Assembly: GCA_025060615.1 (NCBI GenBank)
Contig: JANXBS010000017.1
Coordinates: forward strand, 1-64,000
Origin: Anaerolineae bacterium
GTDB lineage: Bacteria; Chloroflexota; Anaerolineae; DUEN01
DNA: 64,000 bases
Direction: 5' to 3'
This document shows, one piece after another, positions 34,856 through 43,917 of the stretch (positions are counted from its first letter, which is position 1; each line of letters opens with the position of its first letter). The notes under the pieces were generated by a model. The model was not told the origin of the DNA. It ran no database searches and saw only the letters and a list, made by a program, of their open reading frames with translations. A program made the translations under genes and the position numbers.

Positions 34856-36346
34856 ATGTATCATCCAACACTGGACGAGTTCAAGCGGCTGGCTGAGCAT
34901 GGAAACCTAGTGCCGGTATACCAAGAACTGCCGGCCGATCTGGAGACCCCTGTCTCCGTCTACATCAAGCTGCGCAACGGCGGGCCCTCTTTCCTACTGG
35001 AGTCGGTAGAGAAAGGCGAACAATTGGGACGCTACTCGTTTATTGGCGTGCAGCCGCCGCTGATGATGCTGAGCAAACGAGACCGGGTATGGCTGACCTC
35101 CGGCGCCGGGGCGATCCTGGAGGAAAAGCTCGGCACCGACCCATTCACCGAACTGCAGAGGCTCCTGGAGCGCCGTTGCCCAGTAGGGGCGAGGCAACAC
35201 TTCGCCCTGCCCCGCTTCACCGGCGGCGCGGTCGGTTATTGGGGCTATGATACCGTGCGCTTCATCGAACGACTGCCGGAGACCGCTGTGGACGACCGGC
35301 CAGATCTGCCTGACGCGGCCTTCTTGCTGGCCGACAATCTGGTGGTCTTCGATCACGTGCGCCATCGGCTGCTGGTGATCGCCAATGCCCGCCTGGAGGG
35401 AGACCTGACCGCGGCTTATGCCGAGGCGGTGGCCCGCATTGAAAGCGTGGTGAGCCAGTTACGCCAGCCGTTGCAGATCGCGCCTCCACCGAAAGTGAGC
35501 TCTGACGCCCGGTGGGAATCTAACGTGACTCAGGCGGAATACGAGGCAATGGTGCGGCGGGCCAAGGAATACATCGCCGCCGGCGACATCTTCCAGGTAG
35601 TGCTCAGCCAGCGCTTGCGCCGTCGCACCCAGGCAGATCCGTTGACCATCTATCGGGCGCTTCGCATGCTGAACCCATCACCCTACATGTTCTTGCTGGA
35701 GATGCCAGGGGATGTGCGGTTGATCGGGTCGTCGCCGGAGATGCACGTGCGGCTAGAGGGGCGGATCGCGACGCTCCATCCCATCGCCGGCACACGCTGG
35801 CGAGGTGCTACGCCGGAAGAGGACGCCCGCCTGGCCGAGGAGCTGCTCGCTGATCCCAAAGAGCGGGCGGAACATGTGATGCTAGTGGACTTGGGACGCA
35901 ACGACCTAGGTCGTGTGTGTGAGTATGGCACGGTAAGGGTTCCCACCATGATGGCTATCGAGCGATACTCTCACGTCATGCACATCGTCTCAGACGTGCA
36001 GGGGGTGATACGGCCAGGGATGAACGCGTTCGACCTGCTCAAGGCCACATTCCCGGCCGGCACGGTCTCCGGCGCGCCCAAGGTGCGGGCGATGGAGATC
36101 ATCGAGGAACTGGAGGGGATCCGCCGTGGGCCGTACGCTGGGGCTGTAGGGTACGTAGACTATGACGGCACCATGGATACCTGCATCGCTATCCGCACCA
36201 TCGTCATGCGAGGGGACTTATGCGACATCCAGGCTGGCGGCGGCATTGTCGCCGACAGTGACCCGACCTACGAGTTCAATGAGTCGATGAACAAAGCCCG
36301 CGCCCTGGCCCTCGCCGTGGAGCAGGCGGAGCGCGGGCTGGTGTGA
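34856..36346 (+). CDS. trpE: anthranilate synthase component I
   Basis: A 496-residue enzyme that, with TrpG, turns chorismate and glutamine into anthranilate. The N-terminal part carries the LLES motif (SFLLESVEKGEQLGRYSF), the usual tryptophan feedback site. The chorismate domain shows IFQVVLSQRL, HPIAGTRWRG, LVDLGRNDLGRV and the final GGGIVADSDP. The ATG at 34856 follows AAAAGGGG; the in-frame start at 34802 lies inside the terminator of the T-box. First gene of the operon. Confidence 0.97.
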   Translation: MYHPTLDEFKRLAEHGNLVPVYQELPADLETPVSVYIKLRNGGPSFLLESVEKGEQLGRYSFIGVQPPLMMLSKRDRVWLTSGAGAILEEKLGTDPFTELQRLLERRCPVGARQHFALPRFTGGAVGYWGYDTVRFIERLPETAVDDRPDLPDAAFLLADNLVVFDHVRHRLLVIANARLEGDLTAAYAEAVARIESVVSQLRQPLQIAPPPKVSSDARWESNVTQAEYEAMVRRAKEYIAAGDIFQVVLSQRLRRRTQADPLTIYRALRMLNPSPYMFLLEMPGDVRLIGSSPEMHVRLEGRIATLHPIAGTRWRGATPEEDARLAEELLADPKERAEHVMLVDLGRNDLGRVCEYGTVRVPTMMAIERYSHVMHIVSDVQGVIRPGMNAFDLLKATFPAGTVSGAPKVRAMEIIEELEGIRRGPYAGAVGYVDYDGTMDTCIAIRTIVMRGDLCDIQAGGGIVADSDPTYEFNESMNKARALALAVEQAERGLV

Positions 36347-36397
36347 GACGGGATTTATCATGTGTCGCGGTGTAGGTAAGTTTAAGGAGGGACGGCT

Positions 36398-37462
36398 ATG
36401 GAACGGAAACGGGTGCTAACTGGCGATCGGCCTACGGGCAAGATGCACCTGGGCCATTACGTGGGCAGCCTGGCTAATCGAGTGCGCCTACAAGATCAGT
36501 ACGAATGCTTCTTCCTCATCGCCGACTTGCACATGCTCACAACCCGCCCGGAAAAGGCGCATATCGAGGAGATCGCCGACAACGCGCGCGAGATGGTGCT
36601 GGACTACCTGGCTGTCGGTATTGATCCAGCTAAGTCCACCATCTACCTGCAATCGGCGATCCACGAGGTGTACGAGCTGAACCTGTTCTTCGAGATGCTG
36701 GTGACTGTGCCGCGGCTGAGCCGGCTTCCTAGCCTGAAGGATATGGCCCGCGCTGCCGATCTGACCGAGATGCCCTTCGGACTCCTGGGGTATCCGGTGT
36801 TGCAGGCGGCTGACATCCTGATGCCGCGCGCTCATCTCGTGCCTGTCGGCAAAGACAACGAGGCACACGTCGAGATCACACGGGAGATCGCCCGCCGCTT
36901 CAACTACCTGTATGGCGAGGTGTTCCCCATCCCTGAGGTGATGATCGGCGATGTGCCCACACTGGTAGGCACTGACGGCCAGGCCAAGATGTCTAAGTCC
37001 CTAAACAACGCTATCTTCCTGTCTGATGACGCAGCCACGGTACGCAAGAAGGTCTTCAGCATGTACACCGATCCCAACCGCATCCGGGCGGACATCCCCG
37101 GGCGGGTGGAAGGCAACCCCGTTTTCATTTATCATGACATCTTTAACCCGAACAAGGCCGAAGTGGAGGACCTGAAGGAGCGCTATCGCCAAGGCCGAGT
37201 AGGTGACGTGGAGGTGAAGGAGAAGCTCGCCATCGCCCTCAACCACTTCTTGGACCCGATCCGTGATCGTCGTGCCGAGTTCGCCGCCCGCTCCGGTTAC
37301 GTGGACGAGGTGATCTACGATGGCACGATGCGCACACGCAAAGAGGCCCAGGAGACGTTGATGCTGGTCAAAAAGGCCATGGGGTTGACCGGTGTCTGGA
37401 ACCGGATCAGCCGTAAGGCGGAGGAGGCGAAGAAGAGGCGAGAACGAGTGGTGAGTGGATAA
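36398..37462 (+). CDS. trpS: tryptophanyl-tRNA synthetase
   Basis: A 354-residue class I synthetase. The HIGH-type motif is in [19 protein letters not shown] (about residues 7-25) and the KMSKS loop is [14 protein letters not shown] (about residue 196). A complete protein of normal length. The gene sits between trpE and trpG, so the synthetase for the end product is controlled by the same tRNA-Trp sensor as the biosynthetic enzymes. Confidence 0.97.
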   Translation: MERKRVLTGDRPTGKMHLGHYVGSLANRVRLQDQYECFFLIADLHMLTTRPEKAHIEEIADNAREMVLDYLAVGIDPAKSTIYLQSAIHEVYELNLFFEMLVTVPRLSRLPSLKDMARAADLTEMPFGLLGYPVLQAADILMPRAHLVPVGKDNEAHVEITREIARRFNYLYGEVFPIPEVMIGDVPTLVGTDGQAKMSKSLNNAIFLSDDAATVRKKVFSMYTDPNRIRADIPGRVEGNPVFIYHDIFNPNKAEVEDLKERYRQGRVGDVEVKEKLAIALNHFLDPIRDRRAEFAARSGYVDEVIYDGTMRTRKEAQETLMLVKKAMGLTGVWNRISRKAEEAKKRRERVVSG

Positions 37463-37496
37463 GGCAACGAGCCACGAGGCGACGGAGGAGGAGACG

Positions 37497-38081
37497 ATGA
37501 TCGCGGTGATAGACAACTACGATTCGTTTACATACAATCTAGTGCAGTTCTTGGGTGAGTTGGGGGCGGAGCTGAAAGTCTGGCGCAATGATCAAGTGAC
37601 CGTGGAGGAGATCGCGGCGGAGAATCCCTCGCATATCGTGATCTCGCCGGGGCCAGGCACGCCTGAGAGGGACAGCGGCATCTCCAACGAGGTCATTCGC
37701 CGGCTGGGACCGACCACACCGATCCTGGGGGTATGCCTGGGACAACAATGCATCGGGTACGTGTTTGGCGGCCGAGTGGTGCGAGCTTCTCGCCTGATGC
37801 ACGGCAAAACCTCGGCGATCTATCACACAGGCAAGGGGATCTTCGAGGGGATCCCTAGCCCCTTTACGGCCACGCGCTACCACTCGCTCATCGTGGCCGA
37901 GCCAGTACCAGACGAGCTGGAGGTGACCGCCTTTACCGCCGAGGGGGAGATCATGGGGCTACGCCATCGCCGGTATCCGATCTTCGGCGTCCAATTCCAC
38001 CCGGAATCCATCCTCACACAGTACGGCCACGACCTGTTGCGCAATTTTCTCTGCGTGAAGCAACAAGGGAACAAGGGATGA
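37497..38081 (+). CDS. trpG: anthranilate synthase component II (glutamine amidotransferase)
   Basis: A 194-residue class I amidotransferase that delivers ammonia to TrpE. It begins MIAVIDNYDSFTYNLVQFLG. The nucleophile cysteine lies in LGVCLGQQCIGY, and the His-Glu pair is in GVQFHPESILT. The ATG at 37497 follows GGAGGAG; the in-frame start at 37455 would overlap trpS. The same protein often also serves p-aminobenzoate synthesis. Confidence 0.96.
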   Translation: MIAVIDNYDSFTYNLVQFLGELGAELKVWRNDQVTVEEIAAENPSHIVISPGPGTPERDSGISNEVIRRLGPTTPILGVCLGQQCIGYVFGGRVVRASRLMHGKTSAIYHTGKGIFEGIPSPFTATRYHSLIVAEPVPDELEVTAFTAEGEIMGLRHRRYPIFGVQFHPESILTQYGHDLLRNFLCVKQQGNKG

Positions 38082-38100
38082 GGCGACGAGGGGAAAGACG

Positions 38101-39120
38101 ATGAAAGAGGCGATCGCGAAGCTGCTAGAAGGCAAGGACCTGTCGCTGGCCGAGGCGGAGGCGGCGATGGATATGATCATGGCCGGCGAGGCTACTCCCG
38201 CGCAGATCGGCGCCTTTCTGGTGGCCTTGCGCATGAAGGGCGAGACGATCGAGGAGATCGCCGGATGTGCCCGCTCCATGCGCCGGAATGCAGTGCGCGT
38301 GCACGCGCGGCATGATGGCATCCTAGTGGACACCTGTGGCACGGGCGGCGACCGGTCAGGGACGTTTAATATCTCCACCACAGCGGCTTTCGTCGTCGCC
38401 GGCGCGGGCGTTCCTGTGGCCAAACACGGCAACCGATCTGTGTCAAGCCATTGTGGCTCGGCCGATGTGATGGAAGCATTGGGAGTTAACCTGCAACTCA
38501 GCCCGGAACAGGTGGCGCGTTGCATCGAAGAGGTCGGCATTGGCTTTTTGTTCGCCCCTAACTTTCACCCGGCGATGAAGCATGCCATCGGACCGCGCCG
38601 CGAGCTGGGCGTCCGCACCGTCTTTAACATCCTAGGGCCGCTCACCAATCCGGCCTTTGCCACCCATCAGGTTTTGGGCGTATATGACCCGACGCTCACA
38701 GAGGTCATGGCCTACGTGCTGGCAGAGATGGGAAGCAAAGCCGCTTTTGTCGTGCACGGCGCAGCCGGGCTGGACGAGTTATCCACGACGGGGGTTAACC
38801 GGGTCAGCCGCCTCTGGAATGGGCGTGTGGAGACCTTCGAGCTAGATCCGACGGAGCTGGGCCTGCCCAGAGCGCGCTTGGAGGACCTAGCAGGCGGCGA
38901 TGCCCAAGAGAACGCGACGATCTGCCGGCGCATCCTTTCCGGCGAGGAGAGGGGCCCGCGCCGCGATGTGGTGCTCCTGAATGCGGCAGCTGCGCTGGCC
39001 GCGGAGAGCGGCGATTGGCGGGCAGGATTAGAGCAGGCGGCGGCGGCCATTGATTCGGGCGCCGCGCTGGCCAAGCTCGACGCGTTCGTGGCGTTCACCC
39101 AATCGCTGGGGGCCCTGTGA
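38101..39120 (+). CDS. trpD: anthranilate phosphoribosyltransferase
   Basis: A 339-residue enzyme joining anthranilate to phosphoribosyl pyrophosphate. The PRPP site is VDTCGTGGDRSGTFNISTT, followed by KHGNRSVSSHCGSADVMEAL. Further family blocks are FAPNFHPAMKHAIGPRRELG and TVFNILGPLTNPA. Complete length, with AGGGG ahead of the ATG. It lies 19 bases after trpG. Confidence 0.97.
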   Translation: MKEAIAKLLEGKDLSLAEAEAAMDMIMAGEATPAQIGAFLVALRMKGETIEEIAGCARSMRRNAVRVHARHDGILVDTCGTGGDRSGTFNISTTAAFVVAGAGVPVAKHGNRSVSSHCGSADVMEALGVNLQLSPEQVARCIEEVGIGFLFAPNFHPAMKHAIGPRRELGVRTVFNILGPLTNPAFATHQVLGVYDPTLTEVMAYVLAEMGSKAAFVVHGAAGLDELSTTGVNRVSRLWNGRVETFELDPTELGLPRARLEDLAGGDAQENATICRRILSGEERGPRRDVVLLNAAAALAAESGDWRAGLEQAAAAIDSGAALAKLDAFVAFTQSLGAL

Positions 39121-39132
39121 CTGGAAGGGACC

Positions 39133-39990
39133 ATGGGCAAACGAAGAACACGGCTGTTACAGGCCCGAGGCGAGATCCTCGATGAGATTATGCAATGGAA
39201 GCGGCAAGAGCTGCCTAAACGCCAGCGGGAGACGCCCATCGCCGACCTGCAGGCCATGGCAACGGTAACACCGCCTCCCCCCGATTTCGCCACAGCGCTG
39301 CGTCCCCCCGATGGCCCACGCGGCACTCGCCTGATCGCAGAGATCAAACGTGCCTCACCCGTGCGCGGGCTGCTCTGCCGAGATTTCGATCCCGAGGCGC
39401 TGGCGGAGACGTACGCCCGCAACGGTGCCGTAGCCATCTCGTGTCTAACCGACAGTCGGTTCTTTCAGGGCGATCTCTCCCATTTGGTGCTGGCCCGCGA
39501 GCGGCTGAAGGCCATCGGCCGGCCATTACCTTTTCTGCGCAAGGATTTCATCTTTGATCCGTACCAGGTGTTGGAGGCGCGAGCGGCTGGCGCGTCGGCG
39601 ATTTTGCTCATCGCTGCTGTCCTCAGCGATCGCGAATTGCGCAAGCTGATCGCCGAGGCGCGCCAGTTGCATATGACTCCGCTGGTCGAGGTGCATGACG
39701 AGGCAGAGGTGGACCGCGCGCTCGCGGCGGGAGCGACGGTCATTGGCATTAACAACCGTGACCTGCGCACTTTCCGTGTCGATCTGGAGACGACAGCCCG
39801 CCTGCGGCCGCGCATTCCACAGATGTGTATCGTGGTGGCCGAAAGCGGGATCCGTTCCGCGGACGACGTGCGTCGCCTGCGAGATATGGGCGTGGACGCG
39901 ATCCTGGTGGGGGAGGCATTAGTCAGGGCCGATCCAGCAGAACGGGTGGCTCTGATTCGCGCCCTAACGACAGCCGGGATGTCGAGGTGA
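39133..39990 (+). CDS. trpC: indole-3-glycerol-phosphate synthase
   Basis: A 285-residue TIM-barrel enzyme that closes the indole ring. The key segments are LIAEIKRASPVRG, FLRKDFIFDPYQVLEARAAG, GINNRDLRTF and VVAESGIRSADDV. The chain is about 20 residues longer than usual at the N-terminus (MGKRRTRLLQARGEILDEI). It starts at 39133 after GGAAGGGACC, 12 bases behind trpD. Confidence 0.96.
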   Translation: MGKRRTRLLQARGEILDEIMQWKRQELPKRQRETPIADLQAMATVTPPPPDFATALRPPDGPRGTRLIAEIKRASPVRGLLCRDFDPEALAETYARNGAVAISCLTDSRFFQGDLSHLVLARERLKAIGRPLPFLRKDFIFDPYQVLEARAAGASAILLIAAVLSDRELRKLIAEARQLHMTPLVEVHDEAEVDRALAAGATVIGINNRDLRTFRVDLETTARLRPRIPQMCIVVAESGIRSADDVRRLRDMGVDAILVGEALVRADPAERVALIRALTTAGMSR

Positions 39991-39994
39991 CCCA

Positions 39995-40720
39995 TTGACC
40001 GGAACGCTGTTAAATATCGTCACCGTAGTGATCGGGAGCTTGTTAGGCACAATCCTGGGCAACCGCCTGCCGGACAAAATGCGACAGACGGTGATGAGCG
40101 GCCTGGGGCTGATGACAGCCGTCGTCGGCATGCAAATGGCATTGGGCACGCGTAACGTGCTCTTAGTCATGGGCAGTGTGCTCGTCGGCGGCGTCCTAGG
40201 TGAGTGGTGGCAAATCCAGGAGAAGCTAGAAGCGGTCGGGCGATGGCTGGAGGAGCGTGTCGGAGGCGCGATGGGGGCTGGCGACGAGCGTTCCATCACC
40301 CGCGCCTTTGTCACCGCTAGCCTGGTCTTCTGCATTGGGCCGATGACCATCCTGGGCTCGATCCAGGATGGGCTGACGGGCGATTACAGCCTGCTCGCCA
40401 TCAAGTCTATGTTGGATGGCTTCGCTGCGCTGGCCTTCTCGGCTACCTTAGGGCCAGGGGTGATCCTCTCGGTGCTCACGATCCTGGTCTTTCAGGGCGG
40501 CATTAGCCTGGCTGCGATGAGCATTGGCAGCGCGCTGGGCACCGTCACCCGGCAGACGCCCTGGGTGATTGAGATGACTGCGGCCGGCGGCGTGTTGATC
40601 CTAGGTATCTCCCTCATCCTGCTGGACCTGCGCCGCATTCGCGTGGCGAACCTGCTGCCGGCCATCGTCATCGCCCCGCTGGCCCAGCTCTTGCTAGAGA
40701 GGTTGGGGATCAGCTTGTGA
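39995..40720 (+). CDS. DUF554 integral membrane protein inside the trp operon
   Basis: A 241-residue protein with about six or seven membrane helices. It matches the DUF554 family (YdfK/YqgA type): TGTLLNIVTVVIGSLLGTIL, ITRAFVTASLVFCIGPMTIL, and GSIQDGLTGDYSLLAIKSML. The family has no firmly established function. A TTG start at 39995 follows GAGGTGACCCA. It fills the space between trpC and trpF with gaps of 4 and 18 bases, so it must be co-expressed with the pathway. Transport of tryptophan, indole or anthranilate is a reasonable guess from position only. Confidence 0.88.
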   Translation: MTGTLLNIVTVVIGSLLGTILGNRLPDKMRQTVMSGLGLMTAVVGMQMALGTRNVLLVMGSVLVGGVLGEWWQIQEKLEAVGRWLEERVGGAMGAGDERSITRAFVTASLVFCIGPMTILGSIQDGLTGDYSLLAIKSMLDGFAALAFSATLGPGVILSVLTILVFQGGISLAAMSIGSALGTVTRQTPWVIEMTAAGGVLILGISLILLDLRRIRVANLLPAIVIAPLAQLLLERLGISL

Positions 40721-40738
40721 ACGGTTGAGCTTGCCTTT

Positions 40739-41389
40739 ATGAAGGTCAAGATCTGTGGGATCACGAATCTGGAGGATGCCCGAGTGGCGGTGGCCGCTGG
40801 GGCTGACTTCCTGGGCTTTATCTTTTACCCTCGCTCGCCCCGCTACGTGACACCGGAGCGGGCCGGGCAGATCATCGCCGCGCTCCATGCGGAGGGATTG
40901 ACCGCGACCACGGTAGGGGTGTTTGTTGACGCGCCGTTGGCGGAGATCGAGCATACCATGCAGGTGGCTGGACTGGACCTAGCTCAATTGCATGGAGATG
41001 AGCCGGTGGCTCAGGTACAGGCGCTGGGCGGGCGCGCTTTCAAAGCGTTGCGGCCTCACTCTGGCAACGATGTCGAGGCCGATATGCTCTCATATCTCTC
41101 CGTTGCGCCCGACGCGGCCTGGGTGCCCCAGTTGCTCGTGGACGCGTATCATCCAAGCGCGTACGGGGGCACAGGCCAGATCGGTGACTGGCGGCTCGCT
41201 CAGCTCCTGGCGCGGCGATGCGCGCGGCTGCTGTTAGCAGGTGGCCTCACTCCAGACAACGTGGCGCAGGCGATTGCCGAGGTGCGGCCCTGGGGGGTGG
41301 ACGTGAGCAGCGGCGTCGAGGCGAGCCCAGGGCGCAAAGATCACGGACGTGTGCGGGCGTTCATCGCCGCCGCCCGCGCTGCCGGCTGA
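40739..41389 (+). CDS. trpF: phosphoribosylanthranilate isomerase
   Basis: A 216-residue TIM-barrel enzyme. It begins [20 protein letters not shown] with the catalytic cysteine. Further landmarks are [30 protein letters not shown] and the phosphate-binding end [16 protein letters not shown]. The ATG at 40739 has only a weak ribosome site (GGTTGAG), so translation may depend on coupling with the gene before it. Confidence 0.96.
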   Translation: MKVKICGITNLEDARVAVAAGADFLGFIFYPRSPRYVTPERAGQIIAALHAEGLTATTVGVFVDAPLAEIEHTMQVAGLDLAQLHGDEPVAQVQALGGRAFKALRPHSGNDVEADMLSYLSVAPDAAWVPQLLVDAYHPSAYGGTGQIGDWRLAQLLARRCARLLLAGGLTPDNVAQAIAEVRPWGVDVSSGVEASPGRKDHGRVRAFIAAARAAG

Positions 41390-41427
41390 GGCAGGGGGGA
41401 ACATTGGCAAGCGATGGGAGAACCAAC

Positions 41428-42675
41428 GTGAAACAGAGGACGGGCGACCGTTTCCATCCCTGGCAACAGCCTGATGAGCGGGGCTGGTTCGGCCCGTATG
41501 GCGGGCGGTTTGTGCCGGAGACGCTGATGCCAGCGCTGGAGGAGTTGGAAGAGGCCTACCGAGAGGCCATGCAAGACCGCGGCTTTCGGGAGGAGCTGGA
41601 TCACCTGTTGCGGACCTATGTCGGGCGTCCGACGCCGCTCACCTTCGCCCGCCGGCTGAGCGCTCACCTGGGCGGTGCCCGCATCTACCTGAAGCGCGAG
41701 GACCTGGCTCATTCCGGCGCGCACAAGATCAACAATGCGCTGGGGCAGGCGCTGCTGGCGCGCCGCATGGGGAAGCGGCGCGTTGTAGCGGAGACCGGCG
41801 CCGGCCAGCACGGCGTGGCGACGGCGACCGCCTGCGCCCTCCTGGGCATCGAGTGCGTGATCTACATGGGCACGGTGGACATGGCCCGCCAGCGTCCTAA
41901 CGTCTTCCGTATGAACCTTTTAGGCGCCACAGTACGGCCGGTGGAGTCAGGCAGCCAGACGCTGAAGGATGCCATCAATGAGGCTATCCGCGACTGGGTG
42001 ACCAATGTGCGTACAACTCACTACCTGCTCGGATCGGCATTGGGACCGCATCCATATCCAATGATAGTGCGCGATTTTCAGAGCGTCATCGGCCACGAGG
42101 CTCGCCAGCAGATCTTGGACGTGGAAGGGCGATTACCGGATGCGCTGGTGGCTTGCGTGGGCGGCGGCTCCAATGCCATCGGCCTCTTTTACCCGTTCAT
42201 TGACGACAGAGAAGTACGTCTGATCGGCGTGGAGGCTGGCGGCCTCGGCATCGCCTCAGGCCGGCATGCCGCCCGTTTCGCCGATCCGGCTATGGGTCGG
42301 CTCGGGGTGCTGCATGGCACCAAGTCTTTCGTATTACAAACGGAGGACGGGCAGATCGCGCTCACCCATTCTATCTCGGCTGGGCTGGATTATGCCAGTG
42401 TAGGCCCGGAACATGCGTTGCTGCGTGAGGTCGGCCGGGCGGAATATACCTATGCTACCGACGACGAGGCGTTGGCTGCCTTTAAGCTGCTTTGCGAGCT
42501 GGAGGGGATCATCCCCGCGCTGGAATCGGCTCACGCCATCGCCCACGTGGTCAAGCTGGCCCCCGCTATGCGCGCCGACCAGATCATCCTGGTCAACCTC
42601 TCCGGCCGCGGCGATAAGGACCTCGACACGGTGATGCGGGCGATGGAAGAGCAAGGGAGAGGAGGCCCACCATGA
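41428..42675 (+). CDS. trpB: tryptophan synthase beta chain
   Basis: A protein of about 415 residues that joins indole to serine. The PLP lysine is in the block [20 protein letters not shown], followed by [20 protein letters not shown]. The phosphate loop is [12 protein letters not shown]. It is a TrpB1-type chain with the usual opening [20 protein letters not shown]. Two starts are possible: GTG at 41428 with GGGAG upstream, or TTG at 41404 with AGGGGGG upstream, which adds eight residues. Its stop overlaps the trpA start (ATGA). Confidence 0.96.
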   Translation: MKQRTGDRFHPWQQPDERGWFGPYGGRFVPETLMPALEELEEAYREAMQDRGFREELDHLLRTYVGRPTPLTFARRLSAHLGGARIYLKREDLAHSGAHKINNALGQALLARRMGKRRVVAETGAGQHGVATATACALLGIECVIYMGTVDMARQRPNVFRMNLLGATVRPVESGSQTLKDAINEAIRDWVTNVRTTHYLLGSALGPHPYPMIVRDFQSVIGHEARQQILDVEGRLPDALVACVGGGSNAIGLFYPFIDDREVRLIGVEAGGLGIASGRHAARFADPAMGRLGVLHGTKSFVLQTEDGQIALTHSISAGLDYASVGPEHALLREVGRAEYTYATDDEALAAFKLLCELEGIIPALESAHAIAHVVKLAPAMRADQIILVNLSGRGDKDLDTVMRAMEEQGRGGPP

Positions 42676-43496
42676 GGCACGGCGGGGTCGAGCGCATCGC
42701 AGCGACGTTCGCGCAGGCCCGGGAAGAAGGGCGAGCCGCGTTTATGCCGTACTATGTCGTCGGGTATCCTGACCTGCCGACGAGTCTGGAGGTCATGATC
42801 GCCTTGGTGGAGGCCGGCGCGGACATGATCGAGGTGGGTGTCCCCTTCTCCGATCCTTTAGCTGATGGCCCGACGATCCAAGCCGCGACTCAGCTCGCCT
42901 TGGAGGGTGGCGCTTCGTTGGCTGACGCGCTGCAGATGGTGTATCAATTGCGTGAGCGAGGGGTGACTATTCCGCTTATCTTGATGGGCTACTACAACCC
43001 GTTTCTAGCCTATGGCGTGGAGGCTCTGTGCCGAGACGCGGCTGCGACGGGCGTAGATGGCTTTATCGTCCCTGATCTGCCTCCAGACGAGCGGGACGGC
43101 GAGGAGATGATCGCCTGCTGCCAAGAATATGGCTTGGCCTTCATCCCCCTGCTGGCCCCCACCTCAACGGCGGGCCGTATCCGACTGGTGACGCAGGTGG
43201 CCAGCGGCTTTGTCTACCTGGTGAGCGTGACAGGCATCACCGGCGCGCGGGATCGCCTGCCGGCCGATCTGGAAGCATTTGTGAATCGGGTACGCTCTGC
43301 CACCGAAAAGCCGCTGGCGGTGGGATTTGGCATCTCCACGCCAGAGCAGGCTGCACGGGTGGCTGAGATTGCGGATGGCGTGGTGGTGGGGTCAGCGCTA
43401 GTGAAGCTGGGGTTGAGCGAGGAGCCGGTCTCACGCGTTCGGGAGTTGGCCGCGTCCCTGGCGCAAGGTGTTCATCGCGTGGTGACGCAGAGGTGA
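42672..43496 (+). CDS. trpA: tryptophan synthase alpha chain
   Basis: A 274-residue TIM-barrel subunit that splits indole-3-glycerol phosphate. The catalytic residues are in [20 protein letters not shown] (Glu) and [14 protein letters not shown] (Asp). Later landmarks are [13 protein letters not shown] and [14 protein letters not shown]. Coupled to trpB through a 4-base overlap. Last gene of the operon; an inverted repeat follows. Confidence 0.97.
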   Translation: MRHGGVERIAATFAQAREEGRAAFMPYYVVGYPDLPTSLEVMIALVEAGADMIEVGVPFSDPLADGPTIQAATQLALEGGASLADALQMVYQLRERGVTIPLILMGYYNPFLAYGVEALCRDAAATGVDGFIVPDLPPDERDGEEMIACCQEYGLAFIPLLAPTSTAGRIRLVTQVASGFVYLVSVTGITGARDRLPADLEAFVNRVRSATEKPLAVGFGISTPEQAARVAEIADGVVVGSALVKLGLSEEPVSRVRELAASLAQGVHRVVTQR

Positions 43497-43530
43497 GGTT
43501 TTCTCGAGTCCTCCTCCAAGGACAAAGCAA

Positions 43531-43564
43531 AGGCTGAATCACTCATGCATGAGCCATCCAGCCT
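43531..43564. terminator. inverted repeat between convergent trpA and tatA
   Basis: AGGCTG (43531-43536) and CAGCCT (43559-43564) flank an imperfect stem closed by CTCATG/CATGAG (43542-43553). It lies between two genes that meet tail to tail and may end both transcripts. There is no clear T-run on the plus strand. Confidence 0.45.
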
Positions 43565-43586
43565 CGAAAAGCGAACTTGATCTCCG

Positions 43587-43772
43587 TCAAGAGGCGACGT
43601 CTTGCCTTTGAGCGCGTGATTCGGTCTGCTCGTTCTCCTCTCGTAAAGCCCTGCGGAAGTCGCGGATGCCGCGCCCCAATGCCCCTCCGAGGTCGGCCAA
43701 ACGGCCGGCGCCGAAAATCGCCAGGACGATCACCAGAATGATGATCAGCTCGGTCGGCCCTAAAGTTGGCAT
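43587..43772 (-). CDS. tatA: Sec-independent translocase subunit TatA/TatE
   Basis: A 61-residue protein with one N-terminal membrane helix ([20 protein letters not shown]), the FG hinge, an amphipathic helix ([20 protein letters not shown]) and a charged tail. It forms the pore part of the twin-arginine export system. The ATG at 43772 follows GGGGGGAGCTGGAT; a longer open frame to 43850 lacks family similarity in the added part. Two binding lipoproteins in this window carry twin-arginine signals and would be clients. No tatC nearby. Confidence 0.9.
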   Translation of the reverse strand: MPTLGPTELIIILVIVLAIFGAGRLADLGGALGRGIRDFRRALREENEQTESRAQRQDVAS

Positions 43773-43832
43773 ATCCAGCTCCCCCCTTACAGTCACCGCT
43801 CTCAGGCCTGCGGCAAACATTGGCCAGCTTTG

Positions 43833-43861
43833 ATTATAAACCTGATACACCTGATCGGCAA
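43833..43861 (-). promoter_or_regulatory. promoter of tatA
   Basis: On the minus strand: TTGCCG (43861-43856), a 17-bp spacer and TATAAT (43838-43833). The start point would lie some 55 bases before the tatA ATG. Confidence 0.6.
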
Positions 43862-43917
43862 GTCACAGTTTTCCCAAGAAAAGCGTTGCCTTCTGCCACG
43901 CTGTCTAGGAGGATGAG

